64,000 nucleotides of DNA from Bradyrhizobium quebecense (lineage in GTDB: Bacteria; Pseudomonadota; Alphaproteobacteria; Rhizobiales; Xanthobacteraceae), in contig NZ_CP088022.1 in the NCBI RefSeq assembly GCF_013373795.3, forward strand, positions 1,674,001 through 1,738,000, given 5' to 3'. The notes under the pieces were generated by a model. It saw nothing but the letters and a program-made list of their open reading frames with translations, had not been told where the DNA came from and searched no databases. Positions 15,907-23,782 of the stretch are shown here, in pieces; within the stretch, counting starts at the first letter, position 1, and each line of letters opens with the position of its first letter. The position numbers and the translations under genes are program-made.

Positions 15907-18822
15907 ATGTTGGTGCTGGAGAGGCAGGCGATAATCGAGCGATCGGCGGTGGCGCTGGACCCGTTGCCGGCCGAGACCGAGTTCTATTCCGCCTATGATT
16001 GGTGCCTCGATCCTCATCTGACGGTCGGTGAAGTGAGCGAGCGTCTTGCCGCCGAGCTCGATCGGCTCGGTGATGTCGAACCGGGATGGCAGGCGAGAGA
16101 AGTTGCCACAAACGTATATCTGCTTTCATGCTCGCTGTTGAATGGCGTTGACGAATATCTGCGCGGACACACGCTGCGCATACCCTCGCAGTTGGCAAAA
16201 GGCCGGCTCGGGCGTCTCGCGTTATCGGCCACCGACAAAGTCGCGCAGAAGTGGCCGCAACGGCACAGGACCCAGCTTCGTCGCTGGAAGGAGGAGTGGC
16301 AGAACGGGCTCGAGATACTCCTTGCCGGTCTGATGCGATCGGAGGGCGAGGCGGCACCGTTCGCGGAGGTCATCGGGAAGCTGTCAGCGTTGTTGCGCTG
16401 GCAGCTCCCGTCCGGTCTGCTCGACGTTCGCCTCGGCATACCGTCCGCATTCAACCGGCTTGATCTCACGCCCGTTGACGTGTTCGAGCTGGGGCGACAG
16501 TTCATGCGGGGCGTTGCCGACAGGTCGCACCCGGTTCTCGTGCTCGGGCTACGAACGGCTGGTACCTACTTTTCCGCGCTGTTGTGCTCCTTCTTCAAGG
16601 CCGAAGGTTACGGCCGGATCGCCGCGCTTACGGTGCATCCGAAGAAGGGCCCGAGCGAATGGGAGCGCAGGCAGTTGTCGGAGTACGCCCGCAAGGGCTT
16701 CACGCTCGTAATTGTGGACGATCCGCCCAATTCGGGAGGCACGATCGTTCTTGCCGTCGATATCGCGCGTCAGGCGGGCTTCGACCTTTCCAAGATAAAG
16801 GTGCTGGTGCCGACGCATCCGGCAACGTCCGGTTGGGCTGCGGCGTTGCCTGACGACTTGGTGATCACGCTCGAGCCGGAGCGCTGGCGAAAGCAGCAGC
16901 TACTTGATCCCCGGATGGTCGCGGAAAGATTGGCCGAATATCTTGCGCCGCGCGGGTTCACCGATGTTCAGGTGCTCGATAGCTGGCGGGCGGAGGAACT
17001 CGATGGTGGTCTGCAGCACAGCGCGAGCGGCAAGCGAGGCGCGACGCTGAGGCGGATATTCAAGGTGCAGCTGCAGACTGCGCAAGGCGACCGCGAGGTC
17101 CGTCATTTCGTGGCGAAGAGCGTTGGACTGGGATACCTCGGTTACCCGGCGTTCCTTGTCGCGCAGCGGCTGTCCGAGTTCGTTGCGCCGATCCTTGGGC
17201 TGCGTGACGGCATCCTCTACAGCGAGTGGCTGCCGCAGCAGCAGGCCGCCATGGATTTCGGATTGAATCGCGATTCCTGGATCGACAAGGTGGCCTGCTA
17301 CGTTGCCGCGCGCACCCGTCTCCTGGCCCTGCCGAAGTCGCGTGTCGCTGGCAAGGCCGTGCACGAGAACGGTTGGACGCTGCTGGCCGAGGCGTTCGGC
17401 CGCGCATATGGTGATTTCGTGCTCGACATACCGATGCGGTCATTGATCCAGCAGCGACTTTATCGATTGCATTGCCCGTGTCCCACGCTGATCGATGGCA
17501 ACATGGGAGCTGCCGAGTGGATCGTGGGCAGGACGGGGTTGTTGAAGACGGGCTATTTTGGGCATGGCCTCGGCAAGACCCTGCTGAACAGCGTCGATCC
17601 GGCTTACGACCTCGCGGACGCCATCTTGAGCTTCGAGCTGTCGCCCGACGAGGAGGAGCGATTGGTCCGCCGTTACGTCGAGCATTCCGGCGACGCGTCG
17701 GTTGCAGACCGGCTCTTCATCAATAAGCTGCTGGCCGGCGTGTGGGCAATGGAGACGGCGCAGGAGAACCTCTTCAGTGTCGTGCAGTGCGGCAAACAGC
17801 AGCAGGAGCAGCACCGGCGCTTCCTCGGCGCGTGGGATTTCCTGACTGCACAGACCGCCAAGTTCTGCGGTGCGCGATGTCGGCCGTCGCGAGCGGTGTC
17901 TTGGCACTCGCCGCTTGTCTTCCTCGACATCGACGGCGTCATGGACCGGCGCATCTTCGGTTATCCTTGCACGACGGCGGCCGGCATCGAGGCTCTTTCC
18001 CTGCTGTCGAAGCACGGCTGTTCGGTCGCGCTCAACACGGCGAGGTCGGTCTACGAGGTCAAGGACTATTGTGAAGCGTACGGGCTGGCCGGTGGCGTGG
18101 CGGAGAACGGCGCTTACTTGTGGGACGCCGTTGCCGGGCACGGATTGCCGCTGATCGATCAGGACACGCTGGTTCAGCTCGATGAACTCAGGAGAGCGCT
18201 GCGGGAACTTCCCGGCGTTTTTCTCGACGAGCGCCACAGATATTCCATCCGGGCCTACATGATCGAGAAGAAATCCCAGAGCCTGCTATCGCGGATGCGC
18301 CGCTTCAGCATCGGTCAGGGCGTTCCGGTCCCGCTGCCAACGCTGATCGTGCGTGATCTGATCGCGACGCTGCAGCTCGACCGGCTCTGCTTCCGCCAAA
18401 CCACGAGCGATACCGCCGTGGTGGCAAAGAACGTCAACAAGGGGACGGGCCTGACGGCCCTGCGCGATCGGGTCTTGGGACCGGACGTCGAGACCATTGC
18501 GATCGGCGACACCGAAGCCGACCTGCCGATGTTTCGGTCGGCTACGCGCAGCTTTGCTCCGGCGCAAATCCGCTGCAAGCAAGAGGCGCGGCTGCTCGGC
18601 TGCACGATCTCGCGCTATTCCTATCAGCGGGGTCTGCTCGATATAGTCGGCGCTCTTGTCGACCGAAAGGCTGACGGGAGCGCTGGCCGGATAGAACCAG
18701 CCGGCCAATCCGACGGCGAGCACCTGTTTCTGGATCTGCTCAGGGTAGCCGACCGCCTTCAGGCCCGCGCGCTGGTCGGTGCGCTTTTCAACAGGGCCGC
18801 TTTCAGGATTTTCATACGATGA
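15907..18822 (+). CDS. Three-domain protein: phosphoribosyltransferase, kinase-like, HAD phosphatase
   Basis: This 971-residue soluble protein has a helical N-terminal ~200 residues. A type I phosphoribosyltransferase-like domain follows (VLVLGLRTAGTYFSALL at ~211 and the PRPP-loop-like VIVDDPPNSGGT at ~268). Next is a degenerate kinase/APH-like domain (~380-640: FVAKSV, LIDGNMGAAEW, SVDPAYDLADAIL). It ends with a HAD hydrolase (~668-930: LVFLDIDGVMD, LNTARS, KNVNKGTGLTAL, AIGDTEADLPMF). Known bacterial ribofuranosylation uses a PRTase that adds phosphoribose from PRPP, then a HAD phosphatase that removes the phosphate; the two end domains fit that logic. The middle domain is unexplained. ATG 15907 lies 28 bp after the glycosyltransferase stop. 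The role in ribose addition is inference. Confidence 0.8.
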   Translation: MLVLERQAIIERSAVALDPLPAETEFYSAYDWCLDPHLTVGEVSERLAAELDRLGDVEPGWQAREVATNVYLLSCSLLNGVDEYLRGHTLRIPSQLAKGRLGRLALSATDKVAQKWPQRHRTQLRRWKEEWQNGLEILLAGLMRSEGEAAPFAEVIGKLSALLRWQLPSGLLDVRLGIPSAFNRLDLTPVDVFELGRQFMRGVADRSHPVLVLGLRTAGTYFSALLCSFFKAEGYGRIAALTVHPKKGPSEWERRQLSEYARKGFTLVIVDDPPNSGGTIVLAVDIARQAGFDLSKIKVLVPTHPATSGWAAALPDDLVITLEPERWRKQQLLDPRMVAERLAEYLAPRGFTDVQVLDSWRAEELDGGLQHSASGKRGATLRRIFKVQLQTAQGDREVRHFVAKSVGLGYLGYPAFLVAQRLSEFVAPILGLRDGILYSEWLPQQQAAMDFGLNRDSWIDKVACYVAARTRLLALPKSRVAGKAVHENGWTLLAEAFGRAYGDFVLDIPMRSLIQQRLYRLHCPCPTLIDGNMGAAEWIVGRTGLLKTGYFGHGLGKTLLNSVDPAYDLADAILSFELSPDEEERLVRRYVEHSGDASVADRLFINKLLAGVWAMETAQENLFSVVQCGKQQQEQHRRFLGAWDFLTAQTAKFCGARCRPSRAVSWHSPLVFLDIDGVMDRRIFGYPCTTAAGIEALSLLSKHGCSVALNTARSVYEVKDYCEAYGLAGGVAENGAYLWDAVAGHGLPLIDQDTLVQLDELRRALRELPGVFLDERHRYSIRAYMIEKKSQSLLSRMRRFSIGQGVPVPLPTLIVRDLIATLQLDRLCFRQTTSDTAVVAKNVNKGTGLTALRDRVLGPDVETIAIGDTEADLPMFRSATRSFAPAQIRCKQEARLLGCTISRYSYQRGLLDIVGALVDRKADGSAGRIEPAGQSDGEHLFLDLLRVADRLQARALVGALFNRAAFRIFIR

Positions 18823-18905
18823 CGTCACTGAGCCATCGACTATTGGCCAACCGCCTTGGCCACGCGCAAAGATCGGGAACTCGCACCCGTTCGGGAGATC
18901 AGGAA

Positions 18906-19850
18906 ATGTTTGTCGAGACAGGCGCGATCAACGCCCCCCGCATACATTATGAGCAGGTCGTACATGATGCGCTGGGTGTCGTATGGAGGCACCGGCAGCT
19001 CGTCATGATAACTGTCGTGCTTGCGCAGGCAGCCTTTCTGGTTGCGTTCATGTTTATGGCATCGCGATACACCGGCGAAGCCACCATTCAGCTCGATTTT
19101 GTGCGCAACGAAAATATTGCCGGCGAGAGGCTGCAATCGACAGCGGCCGTCGATGCGGCTGCCGTCGTTGACAGCTCGGCGCGCATCATCCGGTCGCGCG
19201 GCACCGCAAGCGCGGTCGTGTCGGCGCTGCGGCTCGACCAGGACCCCGACTACGCGCGCCCGGGCCGCCTGGAGCGAGCGCTCTCCCATGTCTGGCCGTA
19301 TCTCGGGGCTCATCCCGTGCCAACGCCGCGCGAACTCGCGATCACACGCCTCATGAAGCAGATCACCGTTACCAACGATCCGCGGTCTTATTTGATCGCG
19401 ATCGCGGTGACCACGTCGAACCCGCAGCGCGCGGCCAACCTGGCGAATTGGGTTGCGTCCGAATATCTGCGCGGGCGGCTGCGCGCACAGGCGACGGAGG
19501 CGTACGCTGCGGCCGAGCGGGAATTGGCCGGGCTTTCGGCCGTATTGGGTCCGCGTCATCCCACCTATGTCGGCGCTCAAGCCAAACTCGAACGTCTGAA
19601 GGAGGCAATGGAGGGCGCGGAGAAGAATCCTGCGTTCGACAACCAGGACAGCGCGCCGGCGCGTGACATGGTCAGGTCTGCTGCTGGTCAAACGCTACTG
19701 CCTGCGGAAGCGGTGATGGTACCCTCCGGTCCCAACGGTCCGCTGCTGTTCGCGCTGACGCTCCTCGCTGCACTGGCGCTCGGTGGCCTGCTGTCGCTGC
19801 TCGCCGAAAGACGCCAACGACGACGGCTTGCCGGGCCGCAGGGCCATTGA
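18906..19850 (+). CDS. Wzz/PCP-type chain-length determinant
   Basis: The 314-residue protein has the PCP layout: an N-terminal membrane segment (LVMITVVLAQAAFLVAFMFMA), a long periplasmic region with ITVTNDPRSYLIAIAVTTSNPQRAANLANWV, a helical stretch (ATEAYAAAERELAGL) and a second membrane segment near the C-terminus (LLFALTLLAALALGGLLSLLA). It lacks the cytoplasmic BY-kinase domain present in ExoP, so phosphorylation control would have to be separate. It should set EPS chain length with the polymerase. I prefer the ATG at 18906 because GGGAG lies 8 bases upstream; an ATG at 18819 overlaps the previous stop but adds 29 arginine-rich residues and lacks a ribosome site. Confidence 0.82.
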   Translation: MFVETGAINAPRIHYEQVVHDALGVVWRHRQLVMITVVLAQAAFLVAFMFMASRYTGEATIQLDFVRNENIAGERLQSTAAVDAAAVVDSSARIIRSRGTASAVVSALRLDQDPDYARPGRLERALSHVWPYLGAHPVPTPRELAITRLMKQITVTNDPRSYLIAIAVTTSNPQRAANLANWVASEYLRGRLRAQATEAYAAAERELAGLSAVLGPRHPTYVGAQAKLERLKEAMEGAEKNPAFDNQDSAPARDMVRSAAGQTLLPAEAVMVPSGPNGPLLFALTLLAALALGGLLSLLAERRQRRRLAGPQGH

Positions 19851-20358
19851 GGAGGTTGCTTCTATCAAGCAATCACCACCTCGCATGGCCCGGTGACGTC
19901 AACGAGCGATGAACGCCCAAGGTCAGTTCCGACGACTATCATTGAGCGATCCTGATCGCCGTTGATCGTCGCATTGAGTCCGCGTCCGTCGGCGGGGGAT
20001 AGATCAAATCGAGGCGAACGGGGCTCGAGCGCGGGCGATGCGTTGGTGCGCGGTCATTCGTGAATCTCGCTTGCGTCGTTCGGCCGCACGCAGATGCAGG
20101 TGGAGGATAAGCTGGTCAAGCTCGGTCCTGGCATGCTGACGGTTGAGATCAAGACAGGCAGGCGCCGGATCATCGGTTACCTGCTTCTTGCCGCCGGCGA
20201 GGCAACAGCATGAAACATTGTGGGAAGGATAGACGAGCCGTCTGCGCTGGCGCTGACCTCGGCATCGGTCATCGCGCATCGCATTCCGTTGATGCGGCTC
20301 GCAGGCCGAGGGACATCCCGCCGGGGTTACCCGGGGAGATGTCAACGGGAAGGTTCAG
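19851..20358. other. Intergenic region holding the HlyD remnant
   Basis: Apart from the remnant at 20064-20213 I see no gene, RNA or clear terminator in these 508 bases between the convergent Wzz-like gene and the LuxR-type gene. Confidence 0.5.
20064..20213 (+). pseudogene. HlyD-family type I secretion adaptor, C-terminal remnant
   Basis: Fifty codons ending in TGA translate to a recognisable HlyD/PrtE-type C-terminus: RTQMQVEDKLVKLGPGM followed by LTVEIKTGRRRIIGYLL. Upstream of about 20064 the resemblance vanishes, and there is no start codon in a sensible place. The expected valine between M and T is also missing. This is the tail of a deleted periplasmic adaptor gene of a type I secretion system, which suggests that a protein-export gene once lay beside the EPS locus. 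Confidence 0.6.
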
Positions 20359-21279
20359 CTATTTGCGAAGCCGGATCGCCTCGTCGATCTTCGAACTGCC
20401 GTTGTGGGCGTGACCGTTCGTAATCGGCACTTCAAAATAGTTCGCCGTGTGGTCGAGCGCGCCAAGTGGCGCCGGCCGGCCCGCTCTTGCGATCTTGGGA
20501 ATTTCCCGCTTCGGCCGGAGAGGTCGTTCGGCATCGTTCGCGTGGGGCGCCGACCCGTGGCTATTCGGCCATGCCGCAGGGCGATGGTGCAAGCCCCAGA
20601 TCGCGGCCTGCGTTCTGTTCTGGACCCTGATCTTGCGAAGGATCGCCTTGATGTGAACCTTCACCGTGGCTTCGGCAATATTGATCTTGCGGGCGATGCA
20701 CTTGTTGGAATCGCCCTCGATCAGGCACTGCAGAATCGAGATTTCCCGGGGCGAAAGTTGCCGAGCAAGCCTGTCGTCCGGTTCTGCGGCGGCAGGATCG
20801 TCATTATTGGGGGCGGGCGTATCCTCCGCATCGCGTTCTTCGGCGTCGAGTGCGGACGTCAGGAACGCCGGCGGGAAGACGGTGCCACCCATCATCACGA
20901 GTTCGATGGACTTGATGAACGCGTCGCAATTCATCACGTCGATGAAGTATCCGGTGGCACCGGCCCGAAGTGCGACAGCCAGGTCGCTCACACGATATTG
21001 ATCCGCGACTACGGCGACGCGCCCATCGGCGTGACGGCGCCTGAAGGACTCGATTTGCTCGATTGTCGGGCGGAAATCGTCGCCGGTGTGAACAATGAGG
21101 AGCAACAATGCCTGATTGGTTGCGGCCTTCTTGGGCGTGTCGTCGCCAAGCAAATCGTCGGCATCGGATATCGAAGTCAGGACTTGAAAACTCTCCGAAT
21201 TCAGAATTCTGGCAAGACCTTCCTTACGAAGACTATTTTCACCAACAAGTACAATAGCAAAAGGATATCGTCGTCTCAT
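20359..21279 (-). CDS. LuxR-family regulator with atypical receiver domain
   Basis: The 306-residue protein has a receiver-like domain (FAIVLVGENSLRKEGLARIL) and a LuxR/FixJ DNA-binding domain at about 170-235 (LSPREISILQCLIEGDSNK, then CIARKINIAEATVKVHIKAI). In the receiver the position that normally holds the phosphorylated aspartate reads ALLLLIVHTGDDFRP and has no clear phosphoacceptor, so phosphorylation may not be the switch. A ~70-residue tail follows the DNA-binding domain and is unusual for the family. It lies back to back with another LuxR-type gene across an AT-rich region and beside the EPS operon, so EPS control is a reasonable inference. Confidence 0.85.
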   Translation of the reverse strand: MRRRYPFAIVLVGENSLRKEGLARILNSESFQVLTSISDADDLLGDDTPKKAATNQALLLLIVHTGDDFRPTIEQIESFRRRHADGRVAVVADQYRVSDLAVALRAGATGYFIDVMNCDAFIKSIELVMMGGTVFPPAFLTSALDAEERDAEDTPAPNNDDPAAAEPDDRLARQLSPREISILQCLIEGDSNKCIARKINIAEATVKVHIKAILRKIRVQNRTQAAIWGLHHRPAAWPNSHGSAPHANDAERPLRPKREIPKIARAGRPAPLGALDHTANYFEVPITNGHAHNGSSKIDEAIRLRK

Positions 21280-21660
21280 GGAAATTCTCCCGGACGCTAC
21301 AATGAAACAATGGGCGGGTCGGTTGAATCCGGCTCATTTGTTGATCATCACCCAGCTAAAAAGAACGACGTATGCAAAACGCTTCCTCGGATTTGTCCGA
21401 TCGGACCAACGAATCTGAGGACGAAAAAGTCTTGAGCGCACTCTAAATATTTAAGAATGTTAGATGCTAATCCCCAATATCCCTATATACCTTTGGTTAT
21501 AGTCATTGCCTCAGATGTCGTCCGTCGTTTCAGATGTCGATCATCATGAGAAAGAGCCGCCACCACCCTTAGGGCGCGCGCGCGGGGCACCTTTGAGAAA
21601 CACCCGCTCTGGGTGAGTAGGTCAGGCGCTGCGATCATGCGTTGCTGAAACTATGCCTGT

Positions 21661-21676
21661 TGGCACGCTTAGGGCA
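21661..21676 (+). promoter_or_regulatory. Possible sigma-54 (-24/-12) promoter
   Basis: TGGCACGCTTAGGGCA keeps the invariant GG-N10-GC spacing and a perfect TGGCACG -24 half. The -12 half (GGGC) departs from the consensus TTGC. It lies 139 bases upstream of the LuxR-type start at 21815. One such match can arise by chance. Confidence 0.3.
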
Positions 21677-21755
21677 GTAAATTCACGGGGCGTCCGCGAC
21701 AACAAAACCTTACGGAAAAGTGTCATATTGGAGTAGCTTATTAATCAATTGGGCG

Positions 21756-21799
21756 CGGAGCTGATCTGGAGGGGCTACGGAGCTGAACTGGAGGGACTG
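21756..21799 (+). repeat. 22-bp tandem repeat upstream of the LuxR-type start
   Basis: Two adjacent copies match at 19 of 22 positions (CGGAGCTGATCTGGAGGGGC and CGGAGCTGAACTGGAGGGAC are their first 20 bases). Each carries a GGAGGG block like a ribosome-binding site, but both sit too far from the ATG at 21815 to serve it directly. Confidence 0.7.
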
Positions 21800-21814
21800 A
21801 GGGATTGGTCGTAA

Positions 21815-22459
21815 ATGCATTTCAGTCGTGTGGTGATTGCTAGCAGATATCCAGTTGTTTTATTGGGTCTGAATTGCCTGCTCGAAGCAGAACGTGATTT
21901 CAAGGTTGTTGCTCGTTGCAATGATGCTGCGAGTTGTTTCGAAGCAGTACGGGGTCTAGCGCCCGACATAGCCATTTTGGACATGTCGATGCCTGACATT
22001 TTTGAACAGGCAACGATCGACATTGGAAATTCCGCGACGTGTGCCGCGCGCCTCGTCTTTCTCGCTACCTCGGTTGAGGATCGGGATCTGGCGATGCTGG
22101 CGGCGGCCGGAGCGTACGGCGTTATGCTCCACGACGAGGAGCCAGAGACGCTTATCCAAACATTGCGGCAGGTCGCGGACGGTCAGAAGATGCTGCCGCC
22201 GCCCTCGTGCGAGGAAGCGATCTCCCGTGCTCAGACCGCGATGCCGGAGAAGTATCTTGCAATGCTGACGGAGCGCGAGCGTCAGATCATGAACCTGGTT
22301 TCGGAGGGGCTGTCGAACAAGGAGATCGGCCGCCGTCTGAAGGTGGCCGACGGCACCATCAAGGTTCATTTGCACCACATCTTCCGCAAGCTCGAGATCA
22401 GCAACAGGACAATTCTGGCGACGCTCGCCGTCCACTATGCCGGGCCAGGCGGCGTGTAA
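21815..22459 (+). CDS. NarL/FixJ-type response regulator
   Basis: The 214-residue protein has a full receiver domain (RVVIASRYPVVLLGLNCLLE, then APDIAILDMSMPD with the phosphoacceptor aspartate) and a LuxR-type helix-turn-helix at about 147-205 (LTERERQIMNLVSEGLSNK, EIGRRLKVADGTIKVHLHHI). No histidine kinase gene lies next to it, so its partner is elsewhere or it answers to small phosphodonors. It is divergent from the atypical LuxR regulator at 20359, and by position it probably regulates the EPS locus. The ribosome site is weak (GAGG about 12 bases upstream). Confidence 0.88.
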   Translation: MHFSRVVIASRYPVVLLGLNCLLEAERDFKVVARCNDAASCFEAVRGLAPDIAILDMSMPDIFEQATIDIGNSATCAARLVFLATSVEDRDLAMLAAAGAYGVMLHDEEPETLIQTLRQVADGQKMLPPPSCEEAISRAQTAMPEKYLAMLTERERQIMNLVSEGLSNKEIGRRLKVADGTIKVHLHHIFRKLEISNRTILATLAVHYAGPGGV

Positions 22460-22753
22460 CGGTCGCGCGTCCTTGCAACTGAAACTGCCGCGGGCACGTC
22501 ATCGCGATCGCCCGATCGGTGGCGCATCGATGGTGACCGCCCTGGATCGTCAGCTGGGTCGGCCGTCCCCGTAATCCAAAAATATTGCAGCCCGAGCCGA
22601 GGGCGACCGCGCTCAGTTGTCGTGCGCATCCCGCGATTTTTCGCAGGGGCGGCGATCGATGGCGGCTTGCCGGCCGAACTGACTGTGCGCGCGACGAACG
22701 CGGCGAACTGCTTGCCTTGGCTCCCCAGTTCCGGCCCTCCGCCGGGTCGGCGA
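22460..22753. other. Intergenic region upstream of the catabolic operon
   Basis: I see no gene or RNA here. The only clear signals are at its right end, where the promoter and operator of the oxygenase operon begin (22754 onward). Confidence 0.5.
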
Positions 22754-22804
22754 TTGACAGGTAATTATTACATGTATAAAAATATGCAAATTCATATAAT
22801 ATGA
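22754..22804 (+). promoter_or_regulatory. Promoter and operators of the ring-hydroxylating oxygenase operon
   Basis: A consensus -35 TTGACA lies at 22754-22759 and a -10-like TATAAA starts at 22775, 15 bases later. Between them is the palindrome TACATGTA (22769-22776), within TTACATGTATAA. A second perfect dyad, TCATAT-A-ATATGA, is at 22792-22804, just before the start codon. TACATGTA also sits between -35 and -10 of the opposing operon promoter (32744-32755), so both are probably controlled by one repressor, most likely a MarR protein encoded at 27987 or 28469. Confidence 0.65.
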
Positions 22805-22813
22805 GCTGCCCGA

Positions 22814-23764
22814 ATGGACGCGCATCCGCTCAAGCTCAAAGTGCAGTCGATCGTTGCGGAGACGCCTGTCATTCGCAGCGTCGTGTTCGGTGTGGAGGGC
22901 GGTGCTGTTACGGAGTGGCAAGCGGGCGCGCACATTCGCGTGTTGCTGCCGGGCGGGGGAGATCGGCCGTACTCCCTGATGGCATTGCCGGACCTGCCTG
23001 AGGGCGCTGTTGCGCTGGGGGTGCTGCGCGAGGAGACGTCGACCGGCGGCTCGCAGTTCATGCATGCCCTTCAGGTCGGCGACGTCGTCAGCGCGACCGC
23101 GCCGGTCAACAATTTCGGTCTTCATGAGGGCGCCGCGCCGGCGTTGCTGTTTGCCGGCGGCATCGGGGTTACGCCGATCCTGTCCATGGCGGCGGTGCTG
23201 AAGGCGCAGGGAACCTGGTTTCGCCTGCACTATGCCGGACGAATGCCGGGGCTGCTGGCGTTCCTGCCGCAGTTGCAGGCGATCTGTTCGGACGGCCTGG
23301 CGGTCCACTACGACAGCGATGCGTCCCGCCTCGATATCGCGGCAGCGCTTGGCGAGGCGCCCGCAGATGCCCACGTCTATGTCTGCGGGCCTGCCGGCAT
23401 GATTGACGCAGTGAAGGCAGCGGCGCTCGCCAGGGGCATCCCGGCAGGCCGCATCCATTTCGAGCTGTTCAATGCGGGGCCGGCCAGCTCCCCGAACCAA
23501 CCGTTCGAGGTCGAGGTCAAGTCGACCGGGCAGGTCATCACGGTCGCGACCGATCAGAGCATCATCGAGGCGCTCGAAGCGGCGGGGCTCGACGTGCTCT
23601 ATGATTGCCGGCGGGGCGATTGCGGCATCTGCCAGTGCGGTGTGATCGCCGGCGTGCCCGATCATCGCGACGTCATTCTCAGCGACGACGAGAAGGCGTC
23701 CAACAAGGTCATGCAGATCTGCGTGTCGCGTGCGAAGTCGGACCGGCTGGTGTTGGATCTCTGA
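22814..23764 (+). CDS. Ferredoxin reductase component of a Rieske oxygenase (VanB/PDR-type)
   Basis: The 316-residue protein runs FMN/FAD-binding domain, NAD-binding domain, then a plant-type 2Fe-2S ferredoxin. Visible motifs are RPYSLM for flavin binding, LLFAGGIGVTPILSMA and VYVCGPAGMIDAV for NAD binding, and the cluster ligands in CRRGDCGICQCGV with a last cysteine in MQICVSRAK. It passes electrons from NAD(P)H to the terminal oxygenase encoded immediately downstream. It is the first gene of a five-gene plus-strand operon that starts at the promoter at 22754. Confidence 0.92.
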   Translation: MDAHPLKLKVQSIVAETPVIRSVVFGVEGGAVTEWQAGAHIRVLLPGGGDRPYSLMALPDLPEGAVALGVLREETSTGGSQFMHALQVGDVVSATAPVNNFGLHEGAAPALLFAGGIGVTPILSMAAVLKAQGTWFRLHYAGRMPGLLAFLPQLQAICSDGLAVHYDSDASRLDIAAALGEAPADAHVYVCGPAGMIDAVKAAALARGIPAGRIHFELFNAGPASSPNQPFEVEVKSTGQVITVATDQSIIEALEAAGLDVLYDCRRGDCGICQCGVIAGVPDHRDVILSDDEKASNKVMQICVSRAKSDRLVLDL

Positions 23765-23782
23765 GAGGAGGCAAGAGGCGCC

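Larger units (their letters stand above)
21280..21814. promoter_or_regulatory. AT-rich divergent control region between two LuxR-type genes
   Basis: These 535 bases are visibly AT-richer than the surroundings (for example TAAATATTTAAGAATG near 21445). They hold no credible gene. Divergent promoters for both regulators must lie here. Specific candidates are listed separately: a sigma-54-like site at 21661-21676 and a 22-bp tandem repeat at 21756-21799. Confidence 0.5.
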
